From: Streptomyces lienomycini
GTDB lineage: Bacteria > Actinomycetota > Actinomycetes > Streptomycetales > Streptomycetaceae
Length of the DNA stretch: 64,000 nt
NCBI RefSeq assembly: GCF_027947595.1
Contig: NZ_CP116257.1
Span: forward strand, 3,596,001 to 3,660,000
Reading direction: 5' to 3'
The position numbers were made by a program, and so were the translations under genes. Positions 54,244-64,000 of the stretch are shown here, piece after piece. Positions within the stretch are counted from its first letter, which is position 1, and every line of letters begins with the position of its first letter. Below the pieces are notes generated by a model. It did no database searches, had not been told where the DNA came from, and saw only the letters and a list, made by a program, of their open reading frames with translations.

Positions 54244-55442
54244 ACAAGTCCATACGCGACAGGGCCCTCACGGGGACGGCACTCGCCCTCGCGGTGGCCA
54301 CGGCCCTGACCGCGTGCGGAGGCGACGGCACGTCCCCGTCCGACGCCAAGTCCCAGGACGCCGGGGCCGCCTCACCCGCGGCCCCGGTGAACGACCCCCT
54401 GGTCGCCACCTTCGACGGCGGCCTGTACGTCCTGGACGGCAGGAGCCTCGAACTGACCACCACCATCGACCTGCCCGGCTTCAACCGCGTCAACCCCGCG
54501 GGCGACGAGGACCACGTGGTCGTCTCCACCGACAGCGGCTTCCGCATCCTGAACGCCACCGGGCAGACGCTCACCGACATCGAGTACCGGGGCGCGAAGC
54601 CGGGCCACGTCGTCCGCCACGCCGGGAAGACGGTGCTCTTCACGGACGGCACCGGCGAGGTCAACGTCTTCGAACCCGCCGGCCTCGGCGGCGGCAAGAA
54701 GCCGGAAGGACGCACCTACACCACCGCCGAGGCCCACCACGGTGTCGCCATCGAACTGAGCGACGGCCGTCTCCTCACCACCCTCGGAGACGAGGAGAAG
54801 CGCACCGGCGCCCTGGTCCTCGACAAGGACGGCAAGGAGATCGCACGCAACGAGAACTGCCCGGGCGTGCACGGAGAGGCCGCCGCGAAGGGCGAGGCGG
54901 TCGCCGTCGGCTGCGAGGACGGCGTCCTGATCTACAAGGACGGCAGGTTCACCAAGGTGGACGCCCCCGACGACTACGGCCGCACCGGCAACCAGGCGGG
55001 CAGCGACGAGTCCGCCGTGCTGCTGGGCGACTACAAGACCGACCCGGACGCCGAGTTGGAGCGCCCGACCCGGGTGTCCCTCATCGACACCGGGACCGCC
55101 GAGCTGCGTCTGGTGGACCTCGGCACCAGCTACTCCTTTCGCTCCCTCGCGCGCGGCCCGCACGGCGAGGCACTCGTCCTCGGCACCGACGGCGCCATCC
55201 ACGTCATCGACCCGGACAAGGGCACGGTGCGGAAGAAGATCCCCGCCGTGGGGGAGTGGCGGGAACCGCTGGACTGGCAGCAGGCCCGGCCCACCCTCTT
55301 CGTCCGTGACCACACCGCCTACGTCTCCGAGCCGGGCAGGAAGGCCGTGCACGCCATCGATCTGGACTCCGGCAAGAAGCTCACGTCGGTGACCCTGCCG
55401 AAGGGGACCAACGAACTGTCGGGCACCGTCGCGGGCCACTGA
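54240..55442 (+). CDS. AztD-like zinc chaperone lipoprotein (second copy)
   Basis: A 400-residue lipoprotein with lipobox LTACGGDG. The mature chain is an eight-strand-pair propeller (LVATFDGGLYVLDGRSLELT, AIHVIDPDKGTV, VHAIDLDSGKKLTSV). The AztD zinc motifs appear as AEAHHGVAIELSDG and CPGVHGEAA. GTG 54240 overlaps the binding-protein stop. In Paracoccus, AztD is a periplasmic zinc metallochaperone for AztC; here it would sit on the outer membrane face as a lipoprotein. It ends the operon, and a terminator follows. Confidence 0.82.
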   Translation: MNKSIRDRALTGTALALAVATALTACGGDGTSPSDAKSQDAGAASPAAPVNDPLVATFDGGLYVLDGRSLELTTTIDLPGFNRVNPAGDEDHVVVSTDSGFRILNATGQTLTDIEYRGAKPGHVVRHAGKTVLFTDGTGEVNVFEPAGLGGGKKPEGRTYTTAEAHHGVAIELSDGRLLTTLGDEEKRTGALVLDKDGKEIARNENCPGVHGEAAAKGEAVAVGCEDGVLIYKDGRFTKVDAPDDYGRTGNQAGSDESAVLLGDYKTDPDAELERPTRVSLIDTGTAELRLVDLGTSYSFRSLARGPHGEALVLGTDGAIHVIDPDKGTVRKKIPAVGEWREPLDWQQARPTLFVRDHTAYVSEPGRKAVHAIDLDSGKKLTSVTLPKGTNELSGTVAGH

Positions 55443-55483
55443 CCGGCACACCAGGCACACCGGTACACCGGCGCGACGCGCTC

Positions 55484-55520
55484 GGCGGGGGCGGTCCGAC
55501 CTCGTCGGGCCGCCCCCGCC
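55484..55520. terminator. Bidirectional terminator of the zinc operon
   Basis: GGCGGGGGCGG and CCGCCCCCGCC form a perfect 11-bp stem, extended by GTCCGAC/GTCGGGC inside. It lies between the second AztD gene and the convergent peptidase gene. Confidence 0.8.
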
Positions 55521-55527
55521 CGTTCGC

Positions 55528-56613
55528 TCAGCGGTCGCCGAACCCCGGGGCCGCGGGGCGGGCCAAGGCGGCGACCAGGGCGTCCGCGGGCAGGGCGGGC
55601 ACCGTACGGCCGCCGACACCGGTCGTCGTGGTCGCCGCGAGCAGGGAGTTGAGCACCGCTTCCTCGACGCCGTCCAGGACGGCCTCGAACAGCGGACTCA
55701 GCTCGGCGTCCGCCACCGGGCGACCGGCATCGGGCCGGGTGCCGAAGGCGACCGCGTAGTCGCCGCTGCCGTGGCTGTACGCCGCACCCGTGCGGGCCAG
55801 CGCGAACACCGCGCGCCGAGCCACCCGGGTGAGCTGCCGGGCGTCGAGCGGCGCGTCCGTGGCCATCACGATCACGCAGGACCCGGCGTCCGCCCCGGCG
55901 CCCGGACCACCGGCCCCTGCGCCCAGGGACCGCGGGGTCAGGGTCCGGCCGAGCACCCGCAGCGTGCCGCCGAAGTTCGCCTGCACCAGGGCGCCCACCG
56001 TGAAGCGCCGGTCGCCCAGGTCCCAGACGCGTGAGGCGGTGCCGACACCGGCCTTGAAACCGAGCGCGACGGTGCCGGTCCCCGCACCGACGCATCCCTC
56101 GGCCACCGGCCCGCCCGAGGCCGCGTCGAGGGCGGCCCGCACGTGCTCCTCGTGGACCGGCCGGGCCCGGATGTCGGACAGGAAACCGTCGTTGCACTCG
56201 CCCACCACGGGGTTGAGGCTCCGCACCTCCTCGCATCCCGGCCGCTCGAGCACCCAGCCGACGAGGGCGTCGGCGACCCGGAACGCCGACAGGGTGGAGG
56301 TGAGCAGCACAGGGGTCTCCAGCGTGCCGAGTTCGGCGAGCTGAGTGGTCCCGACGAGCTTGCCGTAGCCGTTGCCGGTGAACACCCCGGCCGGCAGGGG
56401 AGTGCGAGGACCGACGAGGTCGGGCACGACGGCGGTGACCCCGCTGTGCACGTCGGGCGGCCGGCGGACCGTGGTGTGCCCGACGCGGACGCCCGGCACG
56501 TCCGTGATCGCGTCGAGAGGCCCGGTCGCGCCGGATCCGACGACGATCCCCAGGTCACGCGCCCGGCCGCGGGAGGCGCCGGGCGGGGAGTACGGATGAG
56601 GCAGTGGTTCCAT
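55528..56613 (-). CDS. P1/S58-family aminopeptidase (DmpA-like)
   Basis: A 361-residue N-terminal-nucleophile hydrolase. Self-cleavage and the catalytic Ser are expected at GSCVIVMATDAPL, which matches the G-S-x3-x-ATDAPL pattern of DmpA. Other family segments are TDVPGVRVGHTTV, VGECNDGFLSDIR and GAGTGTVALGFKAG. ATG 56613 gives the family N-terminus. These enzymes remove N-terminal D-, L- or beta-amino acids from small peptides. No signal peptide is seen. It is divergent from the pirin gene. Confidence 0.9.
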   Translation of the reverse strand: MEPLPHPYSPPGASRGRARDLGIVVGSGATGPLDAITDVPGVRVGHTTVRRPPDVHSGVTAVVPDLVGPRTPLPAGVFTGNGYGKLVGTTQLAELGTLETPVLLTSTLSAFRVADALVGWVLERPGCEEVRSLNPVVGECNDGFLSDIRARPVHEEHVRAALDAASGGPVAEGCVGAGTGTVALGFKAGVGTASRVWDLGDRRFTVGALVQANFGGTLRVLGRTLTPRSLGAGAGGPGAGADAGSCVIVMATDAPLDARQLTRVARRAVFALARTGAAYSHGSGDYAVAFGTRPDAGRPVADAELSPLFEAVLDGVEEAVLNSLLAATTTTGVGGRTVPALPADALVAALARPAAPGFGDR

Positions 56614-56792
56614 GCGCCCCGACGCTACGCCTGTCACCCGGACCCGCCGGCGGCCACTCGTTCCCACGCCCGCCGGGACGGTGCCGTTCGGCGCGGCCCC
56701 GGGCCTGCTCCTGCGGCCGCGTCCTATCATCGACCCTAGAAGTTGAAAGTGGGACTTCATGGTGAGTGGAGTGGCAGCGAGAGGACGAAGCG

Positions 56793-57764
56793 GTGAGCAA
56801 CACGGAAGCGCACCCCGCCGAACTGAGGTGCGGAGCCCTGGAGAACGGCGTGCCCGCCGCCGACGTGGAGATCCTGACCGCGCGGGACGTCCCGCTCGGC
56901 GGTCCGCGCGCGATGACGGTGCGCCGTACCCTGCCGCAGCGGGCCCGGACCCTGATCGGAGCCTGGTGCTTCGCCGACCACTACGGCCCCGACGAGGTCT
57001 CCGGGTCGGGAGGCATGAACGTCGCCCCGCATCCGCACACCGGTCTGCAGACGGTCAGCTGGCTGTTCAGCGGGCTGATCGAGCACCGGGACAGTCTGGG
57101 CAGCCACGCGCTCGTCAGGCCGGGCGAAGTGAACCTCATGACGGGCGGCCGAGGCATCAGCCACTCCGAGGTGTCCACACCGGACACGACGGTCCTGCAC
57201 GGCGTCCAGCTCTGGGTGGCGCTGCCCGAGGAGCACCGCGACACCGCCCCGGACTTCCGGCACCACGTGCCCGTCCCGGTGGAACTGGACGGCGCCGAGG
57301 TGCGCGTCTTCCTCGGCTCGCTCGCCGGTGACACCTCCCCGGTCGGCACCTTCACGCCCCTGCTGGGCGCCGAGGTGACCCTGGCCGCGGGGGCCGCCGT
57401 AACCCTCGACGTCGACCCCGGCTTCGAGCACGGCGTCCTCGTCGACAGCGGCGACGTCCGCGTCGACGACACGGCCGTACGGCCCGCCGAACTGGCGTAC
57501 ACCGCGCCCGGCCGGCGCACCCTCACCCTGCGCAACGAGGCGCCCGGAGCCGCCCGGCTGCTCCTGCTCGGCGGTCCGCCCTTCACGGAGGAGATCGTCA
57601 TGTGGTGGAACTTCGTCGGCCGGTCGCACGAGGACGTCGCACGCGCCCGCGAGGACTGGACGACGGGGACCCGTTTCGGCGAGGTGCACGGATACGACGG
57701 TGCGCCGCTGCCCGCGCCGGAGCTGCCGAACCTGCCTCTGAAGCCGCGAGGAAGGGCGCGCTGA
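56793..57764 (+). CDS. Pirin-family protein
   Basis: A 323-residue bicupin. The N-terminal cupin carries the metal ligands HPHTGLQTV with His residues spaced as in pirin, and a later His/Glu pair in GGRGISHSEVS. The C-terminal half (about 180-290) is a second cupin without metal residues and ends with EEIVMWWNFVGRS, the pirin C-terminal motif. GTG 56793 follows GAGGAC. Some bacterial pirins have quercetinase activity, others bind regulators; the role here is unknown. Confidence 0.9.
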   Translation: MSNTEAHPAELRCGALENGVPAADVEILTARDVPLGGPRAMTVRRTLPQRARTLIGAWCFADHYGPDEVSGSGGMNVAPHPHTGLQTVSWLFSGLIEHRDSLGSHALVRPGEVNLMTGGRGISHSEVSTPDTTVLHGVQLWVALPEEHRDTAPDFRHHVPVPVELDGAEVRVFLGSLAGDTSPVGTFTPLLGAEVTLAAGAAVTLDVDPGFEHGVLVDSGDVRVDDTAVRPAELAYTAPGRRTLTLRNEAPGAARLLLLGGPPFTEEIVMWWNFVGRSHEDVARAREDWTTGTRFGEVHGYDGAPLPAPELPNLPLKPRGRAR

Positions 57765-57943
57765 CCCGCTGTCCGCGCACTCGGGCACGGATCGCCCGGC
57801 CTCTTGGCCCCGGGCCGCCGCCCATGCCCCGTCGCCCCGCGCGTCTTGCGGGCCGAACCGCTCCCTCCAGCAAGCTGGTTAGATCGGGTCGGGCAATGCC
57901 GACTGGGACCGCGCAGGCGTTCCGCGTCACAGAGGGAGACACC

Positions 57944-60265
<2,322 letters not shown>

Positions 60266-60292
60266 CGCGGAGCCGGCCCGGCTCGCACGGCG

Positions 60293-61039
60293 TCAGGGGC
60301 GCGGTGCGAGCCGCCCGCGCAGGACGGCACACACCCGCTCGCGCTGGGACTCGAGATAGAAGTGGTCGCCGGGCAGCTCGTGGAAGGAGAAGTCGCCTTC
60401 GGCGAGACGCGCCCACTCGGCCGCCTCGTGCGGCTTGACGTACGGGTCCTCGCTCCCCGTGAGGACGACCAGGGGACAGTTCAGCGGAGTGTCGGCCTCG
60501 CGCCGGTAGGTCTCGATGGCCCGGTAGTCGGCCCGGATGGTGGGCAGCAGGACGTCCAGCAGCTCGGGGTCGGCGAGGATCGCCGGGTCCGTCGCGCCGA
60601 GCCGCAGCAGTTCGGCGACCAGCCTGTCGTCCGGCAGCGCGTGGATGCCGTTGTCACGGTTCGCCGAGGGGACGTTCTGCCCGGAGACGAACAGGGCCCG
60701 CAACGAGTGCCCGCGCTCCCGCAGCCGGAGCGTCACCTCGTAGGCCAGGGCGGCCCCCATGCTGTGGCCGAAGAAGGACGTCGGCCGGTCCAGGATCGGC
60801 ACCACCGCGTCGGCTATGCCGTCGGCGAGTTCCGCGACGCTGTCCACCAGCCGTTCCTGGAAGCGGTCTTGTCGACCCGGGTACTGGACGGCGAGGATGT
60901 CGGCCTCGGCAGCGAGAGCGGTCGCCATGGGCCGGAAGAAGGCCGCGGTCCCGCCGGCGTGCGGGAAGCACAGCAGTTGCACGGGCGCGGCCGGCGCGTG
61001 CCGGAAGCCGCGGATCCAGGGGTTGACCGGGAAGAGCAC
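60293..61039 (-). CDS. Type II thioesterase (GrsT/RifR-like)
   Basis: A 248-residue alpha/beta hydrolase. The nucleophile is in FFGHSMGAALAYE, the oxyanion region is LLCFPHAGGTAAFF, and the acid and base are in LTGSEDPYV and LPGDHFYL. GTG 61039 follows GGAGG five bases upstream. Such enzymes remove stalled acyl groups from NRPS or PKS carrier proteins. No carrier gene is adjacent in the window, so its partner probably lies beyond the right edge. It is divergent from the DUF6875 gene. Confidence 0.92.
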   Translation of the reverse strand: MLFPVNPWIRGFRHAPAAPVQLLCFPHAGGTAAFFRPMATALAAEADILAVQYPGRQDRFQERLVDSVAELADGIADAVVPILDRPTSFFGHSMGAALAYEVTLRLRERGHSLRALFVSGQNVPSANRDNGIHALPDDRLVAELLRLGATDPAILADPELLDVLLPTIRADYRAIETYRREADTPLNCPLVVLTGSEDPYVKPHEAAEWARLAEGDFSFHELPGDHFYLESQRERVCAVLRGRLAPRP

Positions 61040-61324
61040 GGGTCCTCCGAGGTGATGTGACGCGGTGTGACGCTGTGACGCGGTGCTGTGCGAGGCAGGG
61101 CGGGCGGCACCTTCATTCCATCACGTACGGCCGTGCCCGTCGGCTCGTTTCGTCCCGCCGGCGGGACACGAATAGCATTCCGGAAACCGGTCCGGGAGCC
61201 CGTTCCTTGATGCGCCTTTATGGCTGCCGATATGGTTTCACAGGCCAATAATTCCGGGCGGGAAGAGTGCCCGAACAATACCTGCACCCTTTTTCCGTGA
61301 TGCCGTCGGAGGGGATCGACAGCA
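61040..61324. promoter_or_regulatory. Divergent promoter region, relatively AT-rich
   Basis: This gap separates the thioesterase gene from the DUF6875-TDO-methyltransferase block. It has more AT than its flanks, notably 61205-61250 with TTTATGG and AATAATTCC. No specific operator could be recognised. The placement suggests shared control of both transcripts. Confidence 0.45.
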
Positions 61325-62020
61325 ATGTCAATCGATGCGTTGGCGATCGACGTCGAGAAGGCCCTCGACAGCGTCGACGAATGGCTGAATTCCTATGTCA
61401 CCCAACCGCACGAGCAGCTCGGCCGCTCCGGCGCGGTGTGCCCGTTCGTGGCACCCGCCCGACGGGCCGGCGCGGTCGAGACGGTGGTGCGGCTGCTGGG
61501 GCCCGCGGCCGGCCTCCCACTGATCAAAGAGGTCATCCGGTGCGGTCTCGAGGAGTTCGAACGGTTTGAGTGGAGGACCCCCAACCCGTCGCTGCGCGCA
61601 CTGATCATCGCGCTTCCCGACCTGCCGCCCGAAGCCCTCGGACTGCTCGACGAGGCACATGCGCAGGTCAAGACCGACAGCGTCGAACGCGGCCTGATGA
61701 TCGGCCAGTTCCACCCCGCGTGCGAGGAACCCGCGGTCCGCAACCCCGCGTTCCGGGTGAGCCGGTCACCCGTCCCCCTGGTGGCGGTGCGGGCGATGGC
61801 CGTGCACGACATCCTCTTCCTCGGTGAACGCGCGGACTGGTTCGCCCAGTACCACCGCCGCTTCGGCGAGCGGTACCGCTCCGAGTCCAACGGGATCGGC
61901 CCGCTGCTGACCACGCTCTACCACAAGGCGCTGGCCCTGCACGGCCCCGGGGGCGGCCCGGGAGCGGCCGACGTGGTCGTCCCCACCGCGCCCCCGTCGC
62001 CCGGGAAGGGGACCGAGTGA
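61325..62020 (+). CDS. DUF6875-type protein in putative biosynthetic cluster
   Basis: A 231-residue cytosolic protein. GGAGGGG precedes ATG 61325. It has the pattern PHEQLGRSGAVCPFVAPARR near residue 28, then a long middle region (LRALIIALPDLPPEALGLLD) and a conserved FHPACEEPAVRNP. This pattern fits the uncharacterised DUF6875 group, which I recall as neighbouring biosynthetic genes; that memory was not verified. One Cys (in VCPF) and the His/Cys/Glu cluster in FHPACEEP are candidate functional residues. It shares a GTGA overlap with the TDO-like gene, so the two proteins are probably made in equal amounts. Confidence 0.7.
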   Translation: MSIDALAIDVEKALDSVDEWLNSYVTQPHEQLGRSGAVCPFVAPARRAGAVETVVRLLGPAAGLPLIKEVIRCGLEEFERFEWRTPNPSLRALIIALPDLPPEALGLLDEAHAQVKTDSVERGLMIGQFHPACEEPAVRNPAFRVSRSPVPLVAVRAMAVHDILFLGERADWFAQYHRRFGERYRSESNGIGPLLTTLYHKALALHGPGGGPGAADVVVPTAPPSPGKGTE

Positions 62021-62880
62021 CCGCCGCCCGCTCGCCCGACGGCCCGCCCGAAGCGCCGGAGCCGCGGTGTCCCTACGGAGGGGGCACCGGCACACCGCCC
62101 CCGACGGCGTACGCCGGGTACGCGGAGATGGACGCCCTCCTCGCGCTCCAGCACCCCCGGACCTCAGCGGCCACCGAACCGGGTTTCATCATTATGAGCC
62201 AGGTCATGGAGTTGCTCTTCGAACTCCTCCGTACCGAATTCACCGCGGCTCGGAACCGACTGTCCGAGGATGCCGTGGACGAGGCGCTGTGGACTTTGCG
62301 CCGGGCCGTCCGGGTGCAGCAGGTCGCGCTCTCGTCGTGGGACTTCTTCAGTGCCATGACTCCGATGGAATTCGCCGAGTTCCGTGACTCCCTGGGCGCG
62401 GCGTCCGGTTTTCAGTCTGCTTCCTACCGCCGCCTCGAATTCCTCCTCGGCAACAAGAACCCGCAGATGGTCCAACCGCACCTCAACGCGTCGAGCCACG
62501 AGGTGGTGGTGCGGCAGTTGCACGAGCCGAGTCTGTACGACGCCGTGCTGCTCCTGCTGCGGCGGCGCGGTCTGCCCGTGGCGGACACCGTCCTCTCACG
62601 CCCCGTGGATGCCTCGTACGAGCCCGACGCCAGTGTGGAGCAGGCCTGGCGCGAGGTGTACGAGAAGAGAGCCGCGCACCACTCGCTGTTCCTGCTGGGC
62701 GAGGCGCTGACCGACGTGGCCGAGTCCTTCGCGCGCTGGCGCTACACCCATCTGACGGTGGTCCAGCGTGTGCTCGGCGGCAAGCCCGGCACGGGCGGCA
62801 CCGACGGGGTGGCATGGCTGGAGCGCATCAGCGGCCACCGGTTCTTCCCGGAGTTGTGGTCCGCGCGATCGTGCCTGTGA
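62017..62880 (+). CDS. Tryptophan 2,3-dioxygenase-like haem protein, active-site variant
   Basis: A 287-residue TDO-superfamily protein starting at GTG 62017. The haem ligand His245 (WRYTHLTVVQR) and the substrate loop KPGTGGTDG are present, as is the Arg pocket GFQSASYRRLEFLLGNKNP. The helix that normally reads FIIVHQAYELWFK reads FIIMSQVMELLFE, so the substrate-contact His is Ser61 and the Trp/Lys pair is lost. It may act on a modified tryptophan or other aromatic amino acid rather than in plain kynurenine synthesis. No formamidase or kynureninase gene is near. Cluster context points to secondary metabolism. Confidence 0.85.
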   Translation: MTAARSPDGPPEAPEPRCPYGGGTGTPPPTAYAGYAEMDALLALQHPRTSAATEPGFIIMSQVMELLFELLRTEFTAARNRLSEDAVDEALWTLRRAVRVQQVALSSWDFFSAMTPMEFAEFRDSLGAASGFQSASYRRLEFLLGNKNPQMVQPHLNASSHEVVVRQLHEPSLYDAVLLLLRRRGLPVADTVLSRPVDASYEPDASVEQAWREVYEKRAAHHSLFLLGEALTDVAESFARWRYTHLTVVQRVLGGKPGTGGTDGVAWLERISGHRFFPELWSARSCL

Positions 62881-62985
62881 GCAGGGGGCCGGTCCGCCCG
62901 CCGGGTCGCCTCCGGGGTCGCCTGCGGATCTCTCCTCCCTTTCACCCCGTCCTCTTCGAAAACTCACCCCATGAGGGAGCGCATC

Positions 62986-64000
62986 ATGTCCAAGGCCGGC
63001 CCCGTCGACCATGACGCTCTGACCCGGATCCTCTTCGGCGCCTCCGCCTTCCGCCTGCTCCAAGCGGGCTGCGAGCTGGGCCTGTTCGCCCGGCTGCACG
63101 ACGAGGGGCCGCTGACCGCCCAGCAGGTCGCCGTCGGGACGAAGCTGCAGCCGAGGGCGGTGCAGACCCTCCTGCTGGGCACGACCTCGCTCGGTCTGAC
63201 CGTGCGCAGCAGGGGGCGCTACAGCAACGCCGAGCTGATCGGGGAGATGATCGGCGACGGCACCTGGAGCATCGTCGAGGACATCGTCCGGTTCGAGGAC
63301 CGCATCACCCTCCCGGCCTCCGCCGACCTGGTCGAGTCGCTGCGGCAGAACACGAACGTCGGACTGCGGAGCATCCCGGGGGAGGGCGACGACCTCTACC
63401 ACCGGCTCGCCGCGCAGCCCGAGTTGGAGGCCCTGTTCTACCAGTGCATGCGTTCGTGGTCACGCCTTTCCAACCCGGTCCTCGTGGACCGTGCCGAGCT
63501 GGCCGGGGTGTCCCGGGTGCTCGACGTCGGAGGCGGCGACGGAGTCAACGCGATAGCGCTGGCCGAGGTGAACCCGGGAACCTCCTTCACCGTCGTGGAC
63601 ATGCCCGGAGCCCTCGACATCGCCGGTCGCAGGATCACCGAGCGGGGCCTGGCCGACCGGATCTCCGTGAAGCCGGGCGACATCTTCGCCGACGACTTCC
63701 CGGACGGCCACGACTGCGTGCTGTTCGCCAACCAGTTGGTCATCTGGTCGCCCGAGGAGAACGCGGCGCTGCTGAAGAAGGCGTACGACTGCCTGCCCTC
63801 CGGGGGACAGGTGCTGATCTTCAACGCGTTCTCCGACGACAGCGGGGACGGACCGCTGTACGCCGCGCTGGACAACGTCTACTTCGCCACGTTGCCGGCG
63901 GCGAACAGCACGCTCTACCACTGGGGGCAGTACGAGGAGTGGCTGCGGGACGTCGGCTTCCAGCGTGTCGAACGGCTTCCCGGCAGGACGTGGACGCCGC
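62986..64000 (+). CDS. SAM-dependent O-methyltransferase (3' end cut by window edge)
   Basis: At least 338 residues. The N-terminal winged-helix dimerisation domain (about 1-100, ALTRILFGASAFRLLQAGCE) precedes a Rossmann methyltransferase domain with the SAM motif VLDVGGGDGVNAIAL and the acidic loop FTVVDMPGALD. This is the plant-type/AcnF-like O-methyltransferase fold (Methyltransf_2) used on small aromatic hydroxyls. ATG 62986 follows GAGGGAG; ATG 62971 is an alternative. It probably modifies the product of the TDO-like enzyme. The downstream genes are outside the window. Confidence 0.9.
   Translation, partial: MSKAGPVDHDALTRILFGASAFRLLQAGCELGLFARLHDEGPLTAQQVAVGTKLQPRAVQTLLLGTTSLGLTVRSRGRYSNAELIGEMIGDGTWSIVEDIVRFEDRITLPASADLVESLRQNTNVGLRSIPGEGDDLYHRLAAQPELEALFYQCMRSWSRLSNPVLVDRAELAGVSRVLDVGGGDGVNAIALAEVNPGTSFTVVDMPGALDIAGRRITERGLADRISVKPGDIFADDFPDGHDCVLFANQLVIWSPEENAALLKKAYDCLPSGGQVLIFNAFSDDSGDGPLYAALDNVYFATLPAANSTLYHWGQYEEWLRDVGFQRVERLPGRTWTP

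Noticed and set aside
57765..57943. Small gene between pirin and UvrA-like genes
   Set aside because: No frame has both a start with a ribosome site and protein-like composition; it looks like a promoter region.

Overview
The window is high-GC DNA with codon third positions almost all G or C, GTG/TTG starts, Tat and lipoprotein signals and DmdR-type iron boxes. It carries an intact coelichelin (hydroxamate siderophore) cluster. All of this points to a Streptomyces chromosome, most likely an arm region of a species close to S. coelicolor. No rRNA, tRNA, insertion sequence or CRISPR array was seen.

Layout. (1) 1-4.1 kb: a truncated pyridoxamine-phosphate-oxidase-like gene, a DevR/DevS-like two-component pair and a stand-alone cyclic-nucleotide-binding-domain protein. 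GGGCCG-N2-CGGCCC palindromes lie upstream of both ends of this block. (2) 4.0-7.6 kb: glycerol facilitator and kinase (glpF-glpK) and nadE, all on the minus strand, with an in-frame coding remnant after glpK. (3) 7.7-16.4 kb: a secreted multidomain PA14/propeller/CBM/DUF1080 protein, a DEAD-box helicase, an alpha/beta hydrolase behind a doubled operator, a PGPGW membrane protein, a secreted CocE/S15-type hydrolase and a DUF5302 protein. (4) 16.45-39.1 kb: the coelichelin cluster. It holds a formyltransferase, ornithine hydroxylase, Fe-siderophore importer (two permeases, an ATPase and a binding lipoprotein), the trimodular NRPS between two ABC half-exporters, an esterase and an MbtH protein. 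Six iron-box regions are placed at its promoters.

(5) 39.2-46.3 kb: DinB protein, a frameshifted MarR relic, a TetR regulator divergent from a TetX-like FAD monooxygenase, a GH19 chitinase plus AA10 LPMO pair with a DasR-like site, an SDR with a convergent MarR regulator, and a leaderless inositol-phosphatase-like gene with altered metal ligands. (6) 46.4-50.3 kb: Tat-exported VioB-like ferritin-fold protein, SulP transporter, MerR regulator, glyoxalase-like protein. (7) 50.4-55.5 kb: a zinc uptake locus with divergent ATPase and permease genes sharing one Zur box over their starts, a zinc-binding lipoprotein and two AztD-like propeller lipoproteins. (8) 55.5-60.3 kb: S58 aminopeptidase, pirin, UvrA-like ABC protein. 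(9) 60.3-64 kb: type II thioesterase, DUF6875 protein, a divergent tryptophan-2,3-dioxygenase-like protein and a truncated O-methyltransferase. This last block looks like the edge of an uncharacterised biosynthetic cluster and is the best candidate here for something new.

How it fits together: formyltransferase and hydroxylase make formyl-hydroxyornithine and hydroxyornithine for the NRPS. The CchG/CchI pair probably exports the product, and the CchCDEF importer recovers the ferric complex. The CchG and CchI nucleotide-binding domains are degenerate in complementary ways, so one consensus ATP site is expected. Zinc, chitin and iron acquisition loci each carry a recognisable operator of the matching regulator (Zur, DasR, DmdR).
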